A stretch of 64,000 bases of DNA from Simmondsia chinensis (Eukaryota; Streptophyta; Magnoliopsida; Caryophyllales; Simmondsiaceae). The stretch spans positions 32,218,638 to 32,282,637 of the forward strand of contig JAGTTD010000010.1 in assembly GCA_018398585.1 (NCBI GenBank), given 5' to 3'. The notes below the pieces were generated by a model. The model did not search any database, had not been told where the DNA came from, and worked only from the letters and a program-made list of their open reading frames with translations. Made by a program: the position numbers and the translations under genes. Shown here piece by piece: positions 1 through 11,470 of this stretch (positions are counted from its first letter, which is position 1; each line of letters starts with the position of its first letter).

Positions 1-354
1 ATATAATTAAATTACTTTTAGATTAATTTTTATTTTTTAATATATTGACATGTATTTGAATTATTTTTAGATTAATTATTAATTTTCTTTTATTAAGGTT
101 TGACAAGAAATTTTTTAAAATTTATCTTTTTTTTAAAATCTTAAAGTAGATACATTAAACGTTACAAATTCCAATAAAATAATGGTGATGCGTTTTCAAA
201 AACAGTGCTTTCATCTCTAGTTCTGTCGAAGGGGGGGTCCACCCTCACTGCTTGACTCTTGTTTTTTACCTCGTTAAAAGATTTGTCACCCACCTTGTGG
301 ACACATCACTTCTACAGTTGACCCTATCTAATCACAATTAATTAAATTTAATTC
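1..354. other. AT-rich DNA, no gene seen
   Basis: No coding ORF or RNA gene is recognisable. The first 100 bases resemble the ends of the fold-back family seen near 49300-49430 (the phrase TTTTTAGATTAATTATT recurs), so this may be the tail of such an element cut by the window edge. Confidence 0.4.
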
Positions 355-357
355 ATA

Positions 358-545
358 CTTTCAATCAAGGAGAAATATTCGTTCAAAATAAATAAATAAA
401 TAAATTTTTTATTGAATCACAAAAAATTTGTATATCAAATTCTTTCATTCTCTCACCCCCTTCAAATCTCTTTCTTTCTTAAATTCTATATCTCAAATTT
501 TTAGTTTTTTTTAATAAATAATAAAAATAAAAATATATATTTAAT
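358..545 (+). repeat. Dispersed repeat, first copy (Helitron 5'-like)
   Basis: This segment is repeated at 1690-1865 with many substitutions but the same order of phrases: a 'caaggagaa/taaggagaa' start, an A-rich run, 'caaatctctttctttc', 'ctatatctcaa' and a shared AT tail. The second copy lies just inside a likely Helitron 5' end, so this copy may be a truncated relative. No protein-coding content is seen. Confidence 0.5.
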
Positions 546-1227
546 TATAATCTTAACCATCTACTCAATCACAGCCAAACATAACCACTCACTATATATA
601 TTTTCCCTTTTCTTTCTCGAACCTCATTTCAGATTCTTTTTTCTCGTTCTTTTCATCTCATTTCAAGTTCCTAACCGAATTTTCCTAAAAAAAAAAAAAG
701 CCCCCAGAAATAATGGGTACACCCCATGATTCTACCCCTTTAAAGATTTGAAAATATTTTTTGGCTAATTACAAGTACATTTTTCTAACAAATAAAAAAA
801 AAAATAAAAAACAGCTCCCTGCGATCATGGGTACAAAAAAAAGGGTTAGTGCTCATGTTTAGTTTCCCACGTTTCAGAATTACAAAAATTCTTCAATCGT
901 CAAAATTAAAAGGTGAAAACTCAAGATATAGACTCCAAAAAAATTGTTTAAGGAAGAGATGTCAGGTGATCAACAATGATGCTTAAGCCTTCATATTTAT
1001 TTCAAAACATTCATTATATGAGGTAACATTCAACCCCTCATATTCTTACTGCACATTACATGTTTTATTTAATCAATAGTTGGATTATTGTTCATAGAGT
1101 TATTTATGTATATAAAAATCCTAATATATTATCTTTGTTTAACTAAGCCTTAAATATAAATAGATAGAGGTAAAGAAGAAAAATTTGATGAAATTAAAGA
1201 TAAACAAACTAAGTTGATCAACCAATT
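546..1227. other. AT-rich DNA, no gene seen
   Basis: No gene, RNA gene or clear element boundary is visible. The stretch 600-690 resembles pyrimidine-rich DNA at 1861-1930 and 5575-5640 ('ctcatttcagattc'), so it belongs to the same repeat family as the Helitron-like composite to its right. Confidence 0.35.
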
Positions 1228-1665
1228 AAATCTAAAAATATTTAACGTAAATTGCCTAGATTTCAGTAACTTATACCTTTTAATCATACATATTTCATGC
1301 AAAAATTGAATATATATTAAGTATTTCTATATTTTTACTCTCTGTATTTCTCTATGAAATACTTACTTTTTAATATAACCTTCTAAAAACTTTTAAATAA
1401 TGAAATCTAAAAATATTTACCATAAATTGCCTAGATTTCAGTAACTTATACTTTTTAATCATTCATATTTCATGCATAGATTGAATATATATTAAGGATT
1501 TTTCAATAATTTTACTCTATGTATTTCTCTATGAAATACTTTATTTTTAATGTAACCTAAAAAAAATTTTAATAATTAAATCTAAAAATATTTACCATAA
1601 ATTGCCTAGATTTTAGTAATTTATACCTTTTAATCATATATATTTCATGCAAAGATTGAATCTAT
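1228..1665. repeat. Tandem repeat, 175-bp unit, about 2.5 copies
   Basis: Units begin at 1228, 1403 and 1578, giving two identical spacings of 175 bp. Each carries AAATCTAAAAATATTTA, then AATTGCCTAGATTT, then TTTCATGCA. The third unit is cut at about 1665, where the Helitron-like 5' end begins. The copies differ by scattered substitutions, so the array is not young. Confidence 0.85.
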
Positions 1666-1989
1666 AACTATATATCTATATTATCTATTAAGGAGAAGTG
1701 CTCGTTTAAAAAAAAAATAAATAAATCCTTTATTGAATTACAAAATATTTGTATAGCAAATCCCTTCATTCCCTCACCCCCTCCAAATCTATTTCTTTCC
1801 TAAATCCTATATCTCAACTTTTTATTTTTTTTAATAAATAATAAAAATAAAAATATATATTTTTTCCTTTGTTTTCTCGCACTCATTTTGGATTCTTTTT
1901 CCTCATTTTTTTCTTCTCATCTCTTATTTTAGAAATTTGACATCTAAAAAAGAATTGTTGAAGTAACTATACTGTATTTCCTTTCTACT

Positions 1990-2545
1990 TTCTCTTACTT
2001 CATCTAGATTTTTCTTTCTCATTTTTTTCTATCTTCTCTTATTTAAGAAATTCGACATTCGAAGATTAATTGGCACAGTAATTCTACTATATTCTTATAT
2101 TCAATGTATAATCAAACTTATTTCATAAATTTTATATTTGTGCATGTATTTGTAAATATTTGCATATTTGTTAAAAAATTGGCCACATAATTTTTTATAT
2201 GTACATATTTGTAAATCTGTGCATATATAGCAAAGGAGTTCCTATAATACATATTCCTCTACAAAAAATGATAACAAATTGACTTACTATGAATGAATAA
2301 AATAAATTAAAATTTTCAAACAAATTGAAAAAAATAAGATAGTTAAGAAATATCTTCACAGAATAATGAATCTACAATGAACTAGAAAGACATAGAATAA
2401 ACAATATAAGAGAAATATTAAAAAATAAAAAATTTGAAAAATATTGGTTAAAAAGGAATTAAAGAAAATCTTGAATTAAAAATATGTAATCATTTCCTAA
2501 AATTGGATCAAGTTAGATTGAACGCGATAAGAAAAAAAATAAAAT
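1990..2545 (+). repeat. Long direct repeat, left copy
   Basis: This matches 5990-6493 almost phrase for phrase, including TTCTTATATTCAATG, AAAATTGGCCAC and GAATGAATAAAATAAAT. A partial third copy occupies about 5700-5935. The hAT element at 2577-5558 separates the left copy from the others. No ORF is credible here. Confidence 0.75.
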
Positions 2546-2568
2546 AAAATAAAATCTTCATAATCAAT

Positions 2569-2576
2569 ATTGAAGT
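2569..2576. repeat. hAT target site duplication, left
   Basis: ATTGAAGT here and ATTGGAGT at 5559-5566 match at 7 of 8 positions, the TSD length known for the hAT superfamily. Confidence 0.85.
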
Positions 2577-2618
2577 TAGAGGTGGCCACGGGCCGGGTCG
2601 GGCCAGGCCTGACCCGGT

Positions 2619-2638
2619 CCCCCCCCCCCCCCCCCCCC
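2619..2638. repeat. Poly-C run in hAT end
   Basis: Twenty consecutive C residues sit in the left subterminal region of the hAT element. The run length may be affected by sequencing error. Confidence 0.8.
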
Positions 2639-2908
2639 TTCAATTTTTTAAATAAAAAAATGTAAAATTGAGGAAAAATAAACTCATTTTGTATAAAAAT
2701 TATTATAATTTATTGATGAATAATATAAGATACAAATACAATCCATCATAATCTTTAATCATTATTGATAAAATATATGATATAAAATAAAATATAAAAT
2801 AAATAATAGTAAATAATGGTAAATAATATAACAAATATAACTACAGCAGTTGGATCCTACTATTTAAAAGTACAAATATATTTATTATAAAATAAAAACA
2901 AGATATAA

Positions 2909-5037
2909 TCAGTGTACTGGGGGGGTTGCTGTGCCGCCGTCTGACGTATCGGTAGTGCGGTCGTCTTCATCCTCGCTCAATGAACCCAGCCTCAAGTCGT
3001 CTTGCTCCCTAGCCTCTGCGTGCATCCAGTCCTTTAAGCACACGGACATCTCCAAGCTGGACGATGATAGCTTCGCCCTCTTCTTTCCAAACAACCTGTC
3101 ACCAAGACTAAACGCACCCTCCGATGGTACTGAAGACACCGGACACATTAGTATATCACGTGCCATGGTGGAAAAAAGGGGATACTGGGCTTGATTTGTA
3201 CACCACCATTTTAAAATTTCAAATTGCGGATTCGCCGGTGTCGCGAAAAACTGGATCATCAGCGTCCACAAATAGAAATCTAACTCGTCACATGACGTGG
3301 GAATTTCTGCTGGCATGAATTGGTCCGACAGCGTCCACACATATGATGGCTGTGAACTACTTGCACCGGATGTAGAAGATCCTACTGTAGTAGAAGTAGC
3401 TTGTGGATTATCAGATGATAATCTCCGGGAATAATGAGAAAATAAAGTGTGTAGGTCCTTATTGACTTGCTCAATGAAAACTGAGGTATTAAAAGTCGGA
3501 TCTAATTTTTTGTAAAAATATTCGGCAAACAGGTTCAAACCCCTTCGTTTACAACAGGGATCAAAAATAGTTGCAAAACAATATAAAAGGGGTAGTTCAA
3601 GAAAATATTTACAAAATTTCATTTTCATTACTGCAATCGATGCGGCCAACAAGGGTTTTGATTCATTACCCGACATCCAATTTACAATATCAATCAATTT
3701 TGATATTGCTTGTGGTATATAGTCAGATAATAGCAACCCAAAAAAAGTTGGTAGCCTCCCTTAAATTTGAACGAGTATCCTGTATAAATTCTATCAGGAA
3801 ATCCTTATATGGTAAAATTCTATCTAACATATCTACCGTTGACGACCACCTAGTTGGCGAGTCTAATTTAAATTGTTTATACTCTAATTCATATGTCCTA
3901 CATAGAGTTCTAAATCTTTTCTTTCTGGTTCCGGATGATTTTATAGCTATTGTTACATCTCTTAAGGTGGAAAGAGAAGCGTTTATTAGACCTAGACCAT
4001 CCATAACTATTAAATGTAGTATGTGACACATGCAACGTAGATGAAAACACCGCCCATCTAACACGGGTCTCAAATGCCTAATTAATTGTTTAACGGATGC
4101 ATTGTTATTGGTAGCTTTGTCGAACGTAATACTAAAAATACGTCGCTCTATGCCCAAACCGCGAACTGCCTCCATAATCGCACCCGTGATTATTTCGGCA
4201 GTGTGGGGGTAATCTAAATTTGTAAAATGGATTATTCTTTTTTGAAGGGTAAAGTAGGAATCGATATAGTGTGCTGTTATGCATAAGTGAGGCACACCAG
4301 GTTTTGACTTCCACGTGTCGGACGTCAACGAGAACATGCTTGTGCTCATCCTAAAAAGTTCAAAGACCTCAGTTTTCATCCTTTGGTAATCTTTAAACGC
4401 GTCCCGCTTTAAAGTGTTCCGAGGAATCCTTATGATGGTAGGGTTCACCGCTGTTTGCATAAACCTGACGAATCTTGGGTCTTCGCCGGTGCTAAAAGGC
4501 TTTTCAGCCGCAATTACGTAGCTCCTGTCTATTAGTTTTCTGGGAGAATTTAAAGTTAGCAAGCGCCACGGTCACTTGCTGTACTAACCGTTGTTGGGCT
4601 CTTTCTAGGTCTTGTTCGGGGTGGGACCTAACTATATGTCTACTTAATGTGCCTGTCCCACTGCCGGGTGGATGACTAAAGGCCTTGGGTGGGTTACATA
4701 ATTTACAAAAAGCTTTATTAACTTTCCTATCTCAGTTAAAATACTTCCAGACCCCACTAGTACTACGCCTAGTAGTACTAGTTCTTGAGGGATGTTGGGT
4801 TTCTGTGGTCGGTGTGAGTTCCTCTTTATTTTGTGAGTCAGGACAATCCTACTCGTTATAGGCCTGTTGCTCAAAATCCCAATCTATACTGTCAGTGTAT
4901 GGAGGGCCTGGTTTTATAAAAGCTCGTTCCTCAGTATTAAGTTCGACAATTCTACTCCTCTTAGGTGTTACAGGCGATCGTCGAGAAGAACTAGAACTCG
5001 AATGACCGGCTCCAGACGATGATGTGTTGTGTGCCAT
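2909..5037 (-). pseudogene. hAT transposase, BED finger and hAT dimerisation domain, frameshifted
   Basis: Translation can start at 5037 (MAHNTSSSG). A BED zinc-finger remnant follows near 4720-4630, read in a second frame (FCKLC, then SRHIVRSH). The RNase-H-like core lies at about 4540-3740 and includes SLTSDTWKS and TFDKATNNNAS, where the first two catalytic aspartates of hAT enzymes normally sit. The C-terminal part (3736-2909) carries the dimerisation motif with SVPSEGAFS and a DUF4413-like region. Frame changes near 4850, 4640-4550 and 3730 break the protein, so it is not functional as it stands. The family normally cuts and pastes hAT DNA as a nuclear dimer. Confidence 0.9.
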
Positions 5038-5558
5038 GATGATAATATTACTGATTAGTATTTAAAAATACAACTATAAATGCAAAATTATGAAATTAGG
5101 TAGATAACTAGGAGAAAACAAATAAAATTTGGATTCTAAAATTACTGAAGCAAGCAAAGCGAACTATGAAATTTGAATTTGAGCGAGATTCTACGAGCCG
5201 AACGCTTTGTCAACAACGAACTTTAGAAATTTAGAGCACAATATTGCAAGTAGAAGAAGTATGTAGATGGATGTATAGAGAGAGAAGAGAGAATAAGAGA
5301 TTTGTTTGTGAGGAAAATGAAATGAATGGATTTAATATTTATAGATAAAAATAAAGTTTTTTTTTTTTTAAATTTATTTGGAGGGGGAGCCGTTGCTGCC
5401 CCTCAAACGGCTCTTTTAAGAGCCTTAACGGGCTAGGGTCGGGCTTGGACCCCATATTTTTGAGGCCCGAGGCCTGGCCCGCTGGGGGACCGGGCCTTGG
5501 CCCACGCGTGCCGAGTCGGGCCGGGTTACGAGCCGACACGGCCCACTGGCCACCTCTA

Positions 5559-5566
5559 ATTGGAGT
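5559..5566. repeat. hAT target site duplication, right
   Basis: ATTGGAGT, partner of ATTGAAGT at 2569-2576. Confidence 0.85.
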
Positions 5567-5569
5567 TCA

Positions 5570-6493
5570 TATTTTGCCTTTGCTTTCTCTCATCTCATTT
5601 CAGATTCGTTTTCCTCATTTTTATCTTATTTCAGAAATTTGACATTCAAAGAAAAATTGGTGAAGTAAGTATATTGTATTTGCCTTTTACTTTCTCTTAC
5701 TTCATCTAGATTTTTTGTTTCTATTTTTTTTCTATCTTCTCTTATTTCAGAAATTTGACATTCGAAGATGAATTAGCATGGTAAGTCTACTAATATTCTT
5801 ATATTCAATGTGTAATCAAATATATTTTATAAATTTTATATTTGTGCATATATTTGTAAATCTCTACATATTTGTTAAAAATTGGCCACATAATTTTTTA
5901 TATGCACATATTTGTAAATCTCTGCATATATGTATTTCCCTTTTGCTTTCTCTTCATCTAGATTTTTCTTTTTAATTTTTTTCTCTCTTCTCTTATTTTA
6001 GAAATTCGACATTTGAAGATAAATTGGCATAGTAAGTCCACTAATATTCTTATATTCAATGCGTAATCAAACTTGTTTTATAAATTTTATATTTATGCAT
6101 ATATTTATAAATCTCCACATATATGTTAAAAATTGGCCACGTAATTTTTATACATGCATATTTGTAAATCTTTGCATATATAGGAAAAGAATTCTTGTAA
6201 TACATATTCCTCTAACAAAAAATGATAATTACTTGACTTACTATGAATGAATAAAATAAATAAAAATTTTCAAACAAATTGAAAAAAAAAAGATAGTTAA
6301 GAAATATCTTTACAGAATAATAATAATTCTATAATGAACTAGAAAAACATAGAATAAACAGTATAAAAGAAATATAGAAAAATAAAAAATTTAGAAAATA
6401 ATGGTTAAAAAGGAATTAAAGAAAATCTTGAATTAAAAATATGTAATTATTTCATAAAATTGGATTAAGTTAGATTGAATACAATAAGAAAGA
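5570..6493 (+). repeat. Direct repeats, right copies
   Basis: Two successive copies of the unit seen at 1990-2545 lie here: a partial one (about 5700-5935) and a fuller one (5990-6493). The phrases AAATTCGACATT/AAATTTGACATTC followed by GAAGAT mark each unit start. No coding content is seen. Confidence 0.7.
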
Positions 6494-6495
6494 AA

Positions 6496-6522
6496 CTAGA
6501 TATACCCTGTGCGATGCACAGT
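6496..6522 (-). mobile_element. Helitron-type 3' terminus, minus orientation
   Basis: On the minus strand this reads CTGTGCATCGCACAG, a perfect hairpin, then GGTATAT and CTAG followed by T. That is the known plant Helitron 3' architecture. It faces the opposite way from the terminus at 7165-7168. Confidence 0.65.
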
Positions 6523-7140
6523 TAATTTTTTATTTTATACACAGTACTTATAGATTATTGTTATTTTCAATTTGAACGTTTTCTCTCCAATCTATCTATT
6601 TCTTTAATCACAAGTTCCCTCCACTCCCCAAAAATTAGCAAATAAGTAATCCTATAATCTGATACATTCATCTAGCAGTTACTAAATAATCTATGAAAAA
6701 TAAAACTGTAAATTAAATTGATAGTGTGGAAACTACTCCATAAACCCACTCCCCCATTTTCTCTCACTCAAATCGCCACACCTTCCCCACTTTCATTCAC
6801 TAACATTTCCCAAAAATATTAAATCTCTATGTCAAATTTTATACTAAACCCCACACTTTCTCTATTTTAGATTTACAATTGTAAAAAGCGAACAATATAT
6901 TGAAAGCTATTTCATGCTTAATCTAGGACCACATTGTGCCAAGGTAAAATTTATGTTTACAGTGCATCTTTTTATCAAATTGCATGCATGAAAATAATAA
7001 TAGACCTTACTTAGAAGTATATTATAACAACTAATATAATACACAATGAACAGTGTTTAAGGAAAAATTCAACTATGTTAGAGACATACAATGATTACTT
7101 ATCTTGTCTACAGAGTTTCAAAACGTATAATGTAAACAAC
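6523..7140. other. DNA between two opposed Helitron ends, no gene seen
   Basis: AT-rich with a C-rich patch near 6745-6800 ('aaacccactccccca'). No ORF with recognisable similarity. It probably belongs to one of the two Helitron-like elements whose 3' ends bound it. Confidence 0.4.
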
Positions 7141-7168
7141 AACTATGCATCGCACGTGGAAAATCTAG
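7141..7168 (+). mobile_element. Helitron-type 3' terminus, plus orientation
   Basis: ATGCATCGCACGTGG forms an imperfect hairpin and is followed by AAAAT and CTAG, then T. It shares the TGCATCGCA core with the inverted terminus at 6496-6522. Confidence 0.55.
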
Positions 7169-7171
7169 TAT

Positions 7172-7485
7172 TATTTATGCTAAAAGTTTTTATACTTTAT
7201 TAATTATATTAATTTAATTCATATACTTTTAAATATGCTCAAAATATATCAATTTAGTTATTTAGTCAAATTTAAGTTAAGCTAATAAAGTAATTTTGAA
7301 CAGCAAAATTATATTAGATGTAAGTAACCTATTATAAATTCATTTGTTTACTTAATTTAATCCAACTCAAGACCGAATCTTTAAAAATTTTGTTAAAAAT
7401 TTAACATAAATTTTTTTTCGTAAGGATCAAATTGACACATTTTTTGTACGGAGACTAAATTGACACAATGAACTGTTGGGAAAAT
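7172..7485. mobile_element. Degraded MULE-type MITE (family of 47977-48360)
   Basis: The right half carries 'aaattgacaca' and 'ggagactaaattgacacaatg', and the left half carries 'atcaatttagt', matching the inverted termini of the intact MITE at 47977-48360. The middle contains the same 'aaaattttgttaaaaattt' phrase. No TSD could be found. Confidence 0.5.
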
Positions 7486-8110
7486 CATAAAAATTTTGTT
7501 GAAAAATAAACTCTGATGCCGATTATTGGGTTCATAGTTCCCAACTATGGTCACAACAATAGACACCTATTAGAGCACTTAGAGTATGAGACTCTTCTCT
7601 CTACCTAAGCCCCCGGTCGGAGAGTCACGCTTCGTGACACCTCACGTGCGAGAGTTCTCGGGAATAGGTTTATCTCTATAAACCTTTTGCCCTAATACCG
7701 GTTGTTGGGATGAATTTTAAAAATTCTCCCTAAAGATTACGCAGCGGAACAGATTTAGAATTCATAACTCTAAATCTAGGGTTGATTTAAAATTTTCAAT
7801 TTTAAATCTACTAACTTAAATTCATAATTTAAATCAACAGAACTAAATTCTTAATTTAGATCTACAAGCCTTTTACTCTAATACATTCATAACAATACAT
7901 AAACTTAAACAGGTATAATAACGAATACTGTAAATAAATAGAAAAGCAAAAAAGAATAAAGAAAGACGAACATACTTGAAATTGCTCCAATAAAAAAGAA
8001 AACCAGAAAGATAATAATATTCTTCAAAATCGAGACCCCGAGACCTTCTACACAATGACCTCGAACTGCCCGGAGAGTGGGCTCCGAAAAATATTAAACT
8101 GGGTCTCCGA
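7486..8110. other. Unassigned DNA, possibly an LTR fragment
   Basis: Contains a GC-richer patch (7600-7650, 'agcccccggtcggagagtcacg') and 'gattacgcagcgg' near 7736. On the minus strand the latter resembles the inner end of a copia LTR. It abuts the copia reverse-transcriptase fragment at about 8112. No coding ORF is recognised. Confidence 0.3.
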
Positions 8111-8111
8111 A

Positions 8112-9497
8112 ACAACACTTGGACACTTGTTCCTCAGCCAGATAATGTTAATGTTGTTAGTTTCAAATGGGTCCTTTGTATAAAGCAAACTCCCACAGGT
8201 GCTGTTGAGCGCTATAAAGCCCGACTTGTGGCACGGAGATTCACTTAGAGGTATAGTAATGATTAAGATGAGACTTCCTTAGCCCTGTTGTTAAGCCTGC
8301 TATTTTTTGCACTGTGCTAGCTATTGCTACTTCTCGTCATTGTCCAATTCATCAGCTTGATGTCAAAAATGCTTTCTTTAATAAGCATTTAACTGAGGAG
8401 GTTTATATGAAGCAACCACCAGGGTTTGTGGATCATAGTTTTCTTGGTCATGTATGTAAGTTGAATAGGTCTCTATATGGGCTCAAGCAAGCTCCACATA
8501 CATGGTATAACTGTTTTGCCTCCTTTTTGCTTTGACTTAATTTTATGAGATGTAAATCGGATTCTTCAATGTTTATTCTATATAAAAGAGCTGATATGGC
8601 TATTTTACTGGTTTATGTAGATGATATAGTACTTACGTCATCTTCCTCTACTTTGCTTCATAATTTGTTGCATAACTTACGTCGTGAATTTGATATGACG
8701 GATTTTGGACGCTTACATTATTTCCTTGGGATTTCTATAACTCATTCTTCTCGTGGCCTTTTTCTTTATCAATCTAAATATGCTCATGATCTGCTTGATA
8801 AGAATAATATGCAAACTAGTGGTAACGCCTACGGATTTAAAGTCCAAGCTTTCTAATGAAGACGATGACCTTATGTCTGATCCTTCTTTATATAGTAGTG
8901 TGGTTCATGCCTTACATTATCTTACTTTTCCTCTCCCAAATCTCTCATATGCTGTTCAGCATGTGTGTCTCTGTATGCATGCCCCATGTCATTCTCATTG
9001 GGTTGTGGTAAAGCACATTCTTTGCTACATCCAAGGTACTTTGGGTAATGGGTTGATCATCTCTCCTTCTTGTACTGATACGCTTGTGGCTTATTTAGAT
9101 GTAGACTGGACCAAATGTCCTAATGTCCACCATTCTACATTAGGTTTCTGTGTTTATCTTGGTGTTAATGTTATTTTTTGGTCTTCCAAACGATAACCTA
9201 CTGTTTCTCATTCGAGCATCTAGGTGGAGTATTGTGGTGATGCTAATACCATTTCTAAATGTTGTTGGCTATGTACTCTTTTTGATGAGTTGGGAATTTT
9301 ACTTTCCAAAGCCACTTTAGTATTTTGTGATAATGTTTCTACCACTTACTTATCAACTAATCCAGTTCAGCATGTTCGCACGAAGCGTGTACATCAGATT
9401 ACTGACATATTCACTAAGAGCCTTCCATGTCATCTGTTTCTTCAGTTTAAGCACAATCTTTGCATCTAGTTTCCTCCTGCTTCGATTGAGGGGGAGT
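8112..9497 (+). pseudogene. Copia reverse transcriptase and RNase H, truncated and frameshifted
   Basis: The reading begins inside the RT domain (NTWTLVPQP, YKARLVARRF) at a sharp 5' break near 8112. QLDVKNAFFN, SLYGLKQAP and the catalytic box LVYVDDIVL are clear, so the YVDD motif is intact. RNase H follows in pieces (YLDVDWTKCP, FCDNVSTTYLS) with stops and frame changes near 8270, 8535, 8850 and 9195. The ending, DIFTKSLP, is the usual copia C-terminus. Gag, protease and integrase are absent. The direct 3' neighbour is the matching LTR. Confidence 0.9.
9489..9497 (+). other. Polypurine tract of copia fragment
   Basis: GAGGGGGAG directly precedes TGTTAGA, the expected start of the 3' LTR. 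Confidence 0.75.
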
Positions 9498-9661
9498 GTT
9501 AGATTATACATTATATTTATGATTATTCTTGTGTATAGGTGTATTGAGCTCAGTCTTGTGTAGTGGGCCCAATCTTGTATGAGCCCAATATGTCATTGTA
9601 ATTTCTTTATATAAATGTATGAGAGGACATGCTTAGTTTGTGTGCTCCTCCTTATTTTACA
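9498..9661 (+). repeat. Copia 3' LTR, solitary
   Basis: Starts TGTTAGATTATACA after the polypurine tract and can end in TTTTACA at 9661. No partner LTR is present because the element is truncated at its 5' side, so the 3' boundary is inferred only from the TG...CA rule. Confidence 0.6.
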
Positions 9662-9664
9662 TGA

Positions 9665-10325
9665 AACCCTAGATGACCAAAACAGTGAAACGACCCTACT
9701 TGACTCAAACTGGACTTTAACCTAACCAAGCTAAAAAGAGACCCAAATGACTCAATCTAATTGATTAAAATCAGAGATGGCTACAAAATGAACTGACCAA
9801 ATAATACTCAAATGAATCCACTTCATTGACCTAAACCCTACACGACTCACATCCAAAACAATCATACACGACTCAAGCGTGATTTGAGTTGACCCCACCC
9901 AGTTGAATTAAATGCAAATGACCCAACCTGACTGAGCCCAAAGCTTGAGATCATTGAATCCAAAATGATCTGATCTCCAACTCATACCCAACCTAAATTT
10001 CTATCGATCTAAGATAATCCAAAACTCGGTATCACTCAACCTTTTTAAACCTCAACCAAGATGACTTGAGCCTGAAATCACCTGATCAACTCAAATCTGA
10101 CCCGTACAATTCTTGAAATGACACAACTCGATTAAACAAAAATATGAGAAAATAGGAAATGATCCCAACTAAAGCAAGTCTCTTGTCGATTCAAAACTCA
10201 AAATGGCTTAAGCTGGAAATAAATCAAGGTAACAAAAACTCAAGCTTAATTGACCTAGAACTAGTAAAGATCCAACTCAATTAACCTGAAATTTAAAATG
10301 ACTCGAATTGCTATACGATTACAAT
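9665..10325. repeat. Degenerate CAACC/GACTC-rich stretch
   Basis: About 650 bp of irregular, non-tandem variations on 'gacccaa', 'gactcaa' and 'aacctga'. This texture resembles the interior of small hAT derivatives such as 58020-58577, but no terminal repeats or TSD were found. No gene is seen. Confidence 0.4.
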
Positions 10326-10438
10326 GTAAATTTTTGATTTTTTCATTTATTCAAATAATGAAATTTCAATTTTATAATCAAATTTTAATCATTACCGGTG
10401 TTACCTATTGGGTTATATGTTGCGTAATGTCATAATAT

Positions 10439-10947
10439 AGGTTATTTATATTTTAGTACCTCGACGTTTTTGAAACTAATAAAAAGGATCCTAACTTTTT
10501 TGAATTATTAAAAAGGCTCCTAAGTTTTTGTCACATTAATAAAAAGGCTTCTGTCTGACTTGATGATGTCATTTTTACTCAACATAGCTGACGTGATAGC
10601 TGTGTTTTTATTAATGCTATAGTAAAATGACAAAAATATCATTTAATAACCATATTTTAAAACAAATTAAGTGAAAATAGATAGCTTTTATATGACACGA
10701 TATCTTGAATTTTGTGCTTATAAAGTAATAATAAGGTTGTTGAAGCGTACTATTGGTCATTTTATTATAGCATTAATGAAAAGCAATTGCCACGTTAGCT
10801 CTATCGATGGAAAATGACATTATCGCACTTGAGAGGGTCCTTTTTATTGATACGACAAAAACTTAGGGGCCTTTTTAATAATTCAAAAAGGTCAGGGTCT
10901 TTTTTATTATTTCTAAAAACGTTGGGGTATTAAAATGTAAATAACTC
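10439..10947. mobile_element. MULE-type MITE, 509 bp, 9-bp TSD
   Basis: Terminal inverted repeats of about 110 bp: the left begins AGGTTATTTATATTTTAG and the right, reverse-complemented, begins GAGTTATTTACATTTTAA. Both continue with the AAAAAGG/ACTTTTTTGAATT pattern. A perfect 9-bp TSD, TCATAATAT, lies at 10430-10438 and 10948-10956. The TSD length fits the Mutator superfamily. No coding capacity. Confidence 0.9.
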
Positions 10948-10977
10948 TCATAATATTAACCGCAACAATTATGTATG

Positions 10978-11385
10978 TGTTGTAAATATTAGATATTTTT
11001 CGGGTACAATTTTTATGGTTGAAATTGGATATTATCAAATATCTTAGAAAATAAGAAATTATGTAAAAGATTTCTATATATATATATATATATATCTACT
11101 TTTCTTCATGCGTAAGAATTCCCACCTCCTGTATTATATATGTATATATTTGTGTGCAGCAAGAGAAAAAGGGGCATAAGCAGCAGAAGAAAAATGAAAG
11201 ACTGTGTTGAGAGAATGAGAAGAAATATCTAATAATAAAATATTGAGAGAATTATTTAAATAAAAGAAAAACTTGTTTGGTTCCTTATTTTCGAGAAAAA
11301 ATACTTGCTATTTTTTTTTAAATATGTTTGAGTTTGTATTTTATTCTCTTCCTTTTGAGTATAATATGTCTATAGTTTTGTAACA
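10978..11385 (+). repeat. Copia 5' LTR
   Basis: Runs from TGTTGTAAATATT to GTTTTGTAACA. An AT dinucleotide tract at about 11077-11095 sits inside it. The next bases, CGTTATCAACACGAG, fit a primer-binding-site region seen in some plant copia elements. Confidence 0.8.
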
Positions 11386-11470
11386 CGTTATCAACACGAG
11401 TCTCTAGCCAGTTGAGGATCGTTTTATATACTCGAGGTAATTTTTCATTCCCTAATCTTTGTGATTTATA

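Larger units (their letters stand above)
2577..5558 (-). mobile_element. hAT transposon, 2982 bp, with TIRs and TSD
   Basis: The left terminus TAGAGGTGGCCACGGGC and the reverse complement of the right terminus, TAGAGGTGGCCAGTGGGC, form an imperfect inverted repeat rich in GGGCCGGG. An 8-bp TSD with one mismatch flanks the element. It carries one broken BED-finger transposase on the minus strand. The subterminal DNA holds repeated GGGCC/CCCGG motifs typical of this group. It interrupts the Helitron-like composite, so it is younger than that element. Confidence 0.92.
1675..7168 (+). mobile_element. Helitron-like composite element
   Basis: The left end reads TCTATATTATCTATTAAG after an A; this is the 5'-TC style common in plant Helitrons. 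The right end has a short imperfect GC hairpin (TGCATCGCA) about 10 bases before CTAG at 7165-7168, followed by T. Canonical Helitrons insert between A and T, end in CTRR and carry a 3' subterminal hairpin, which fits. No Rep/helicase gene is visible, so it would be non-autonomous. It contains a complete hAT insertion (2577-5558) and internal repeats. An inverted CTAG end at 6496 complicates the picture, so the outer limits are inferred rather than proven. Confidence 0.45.
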
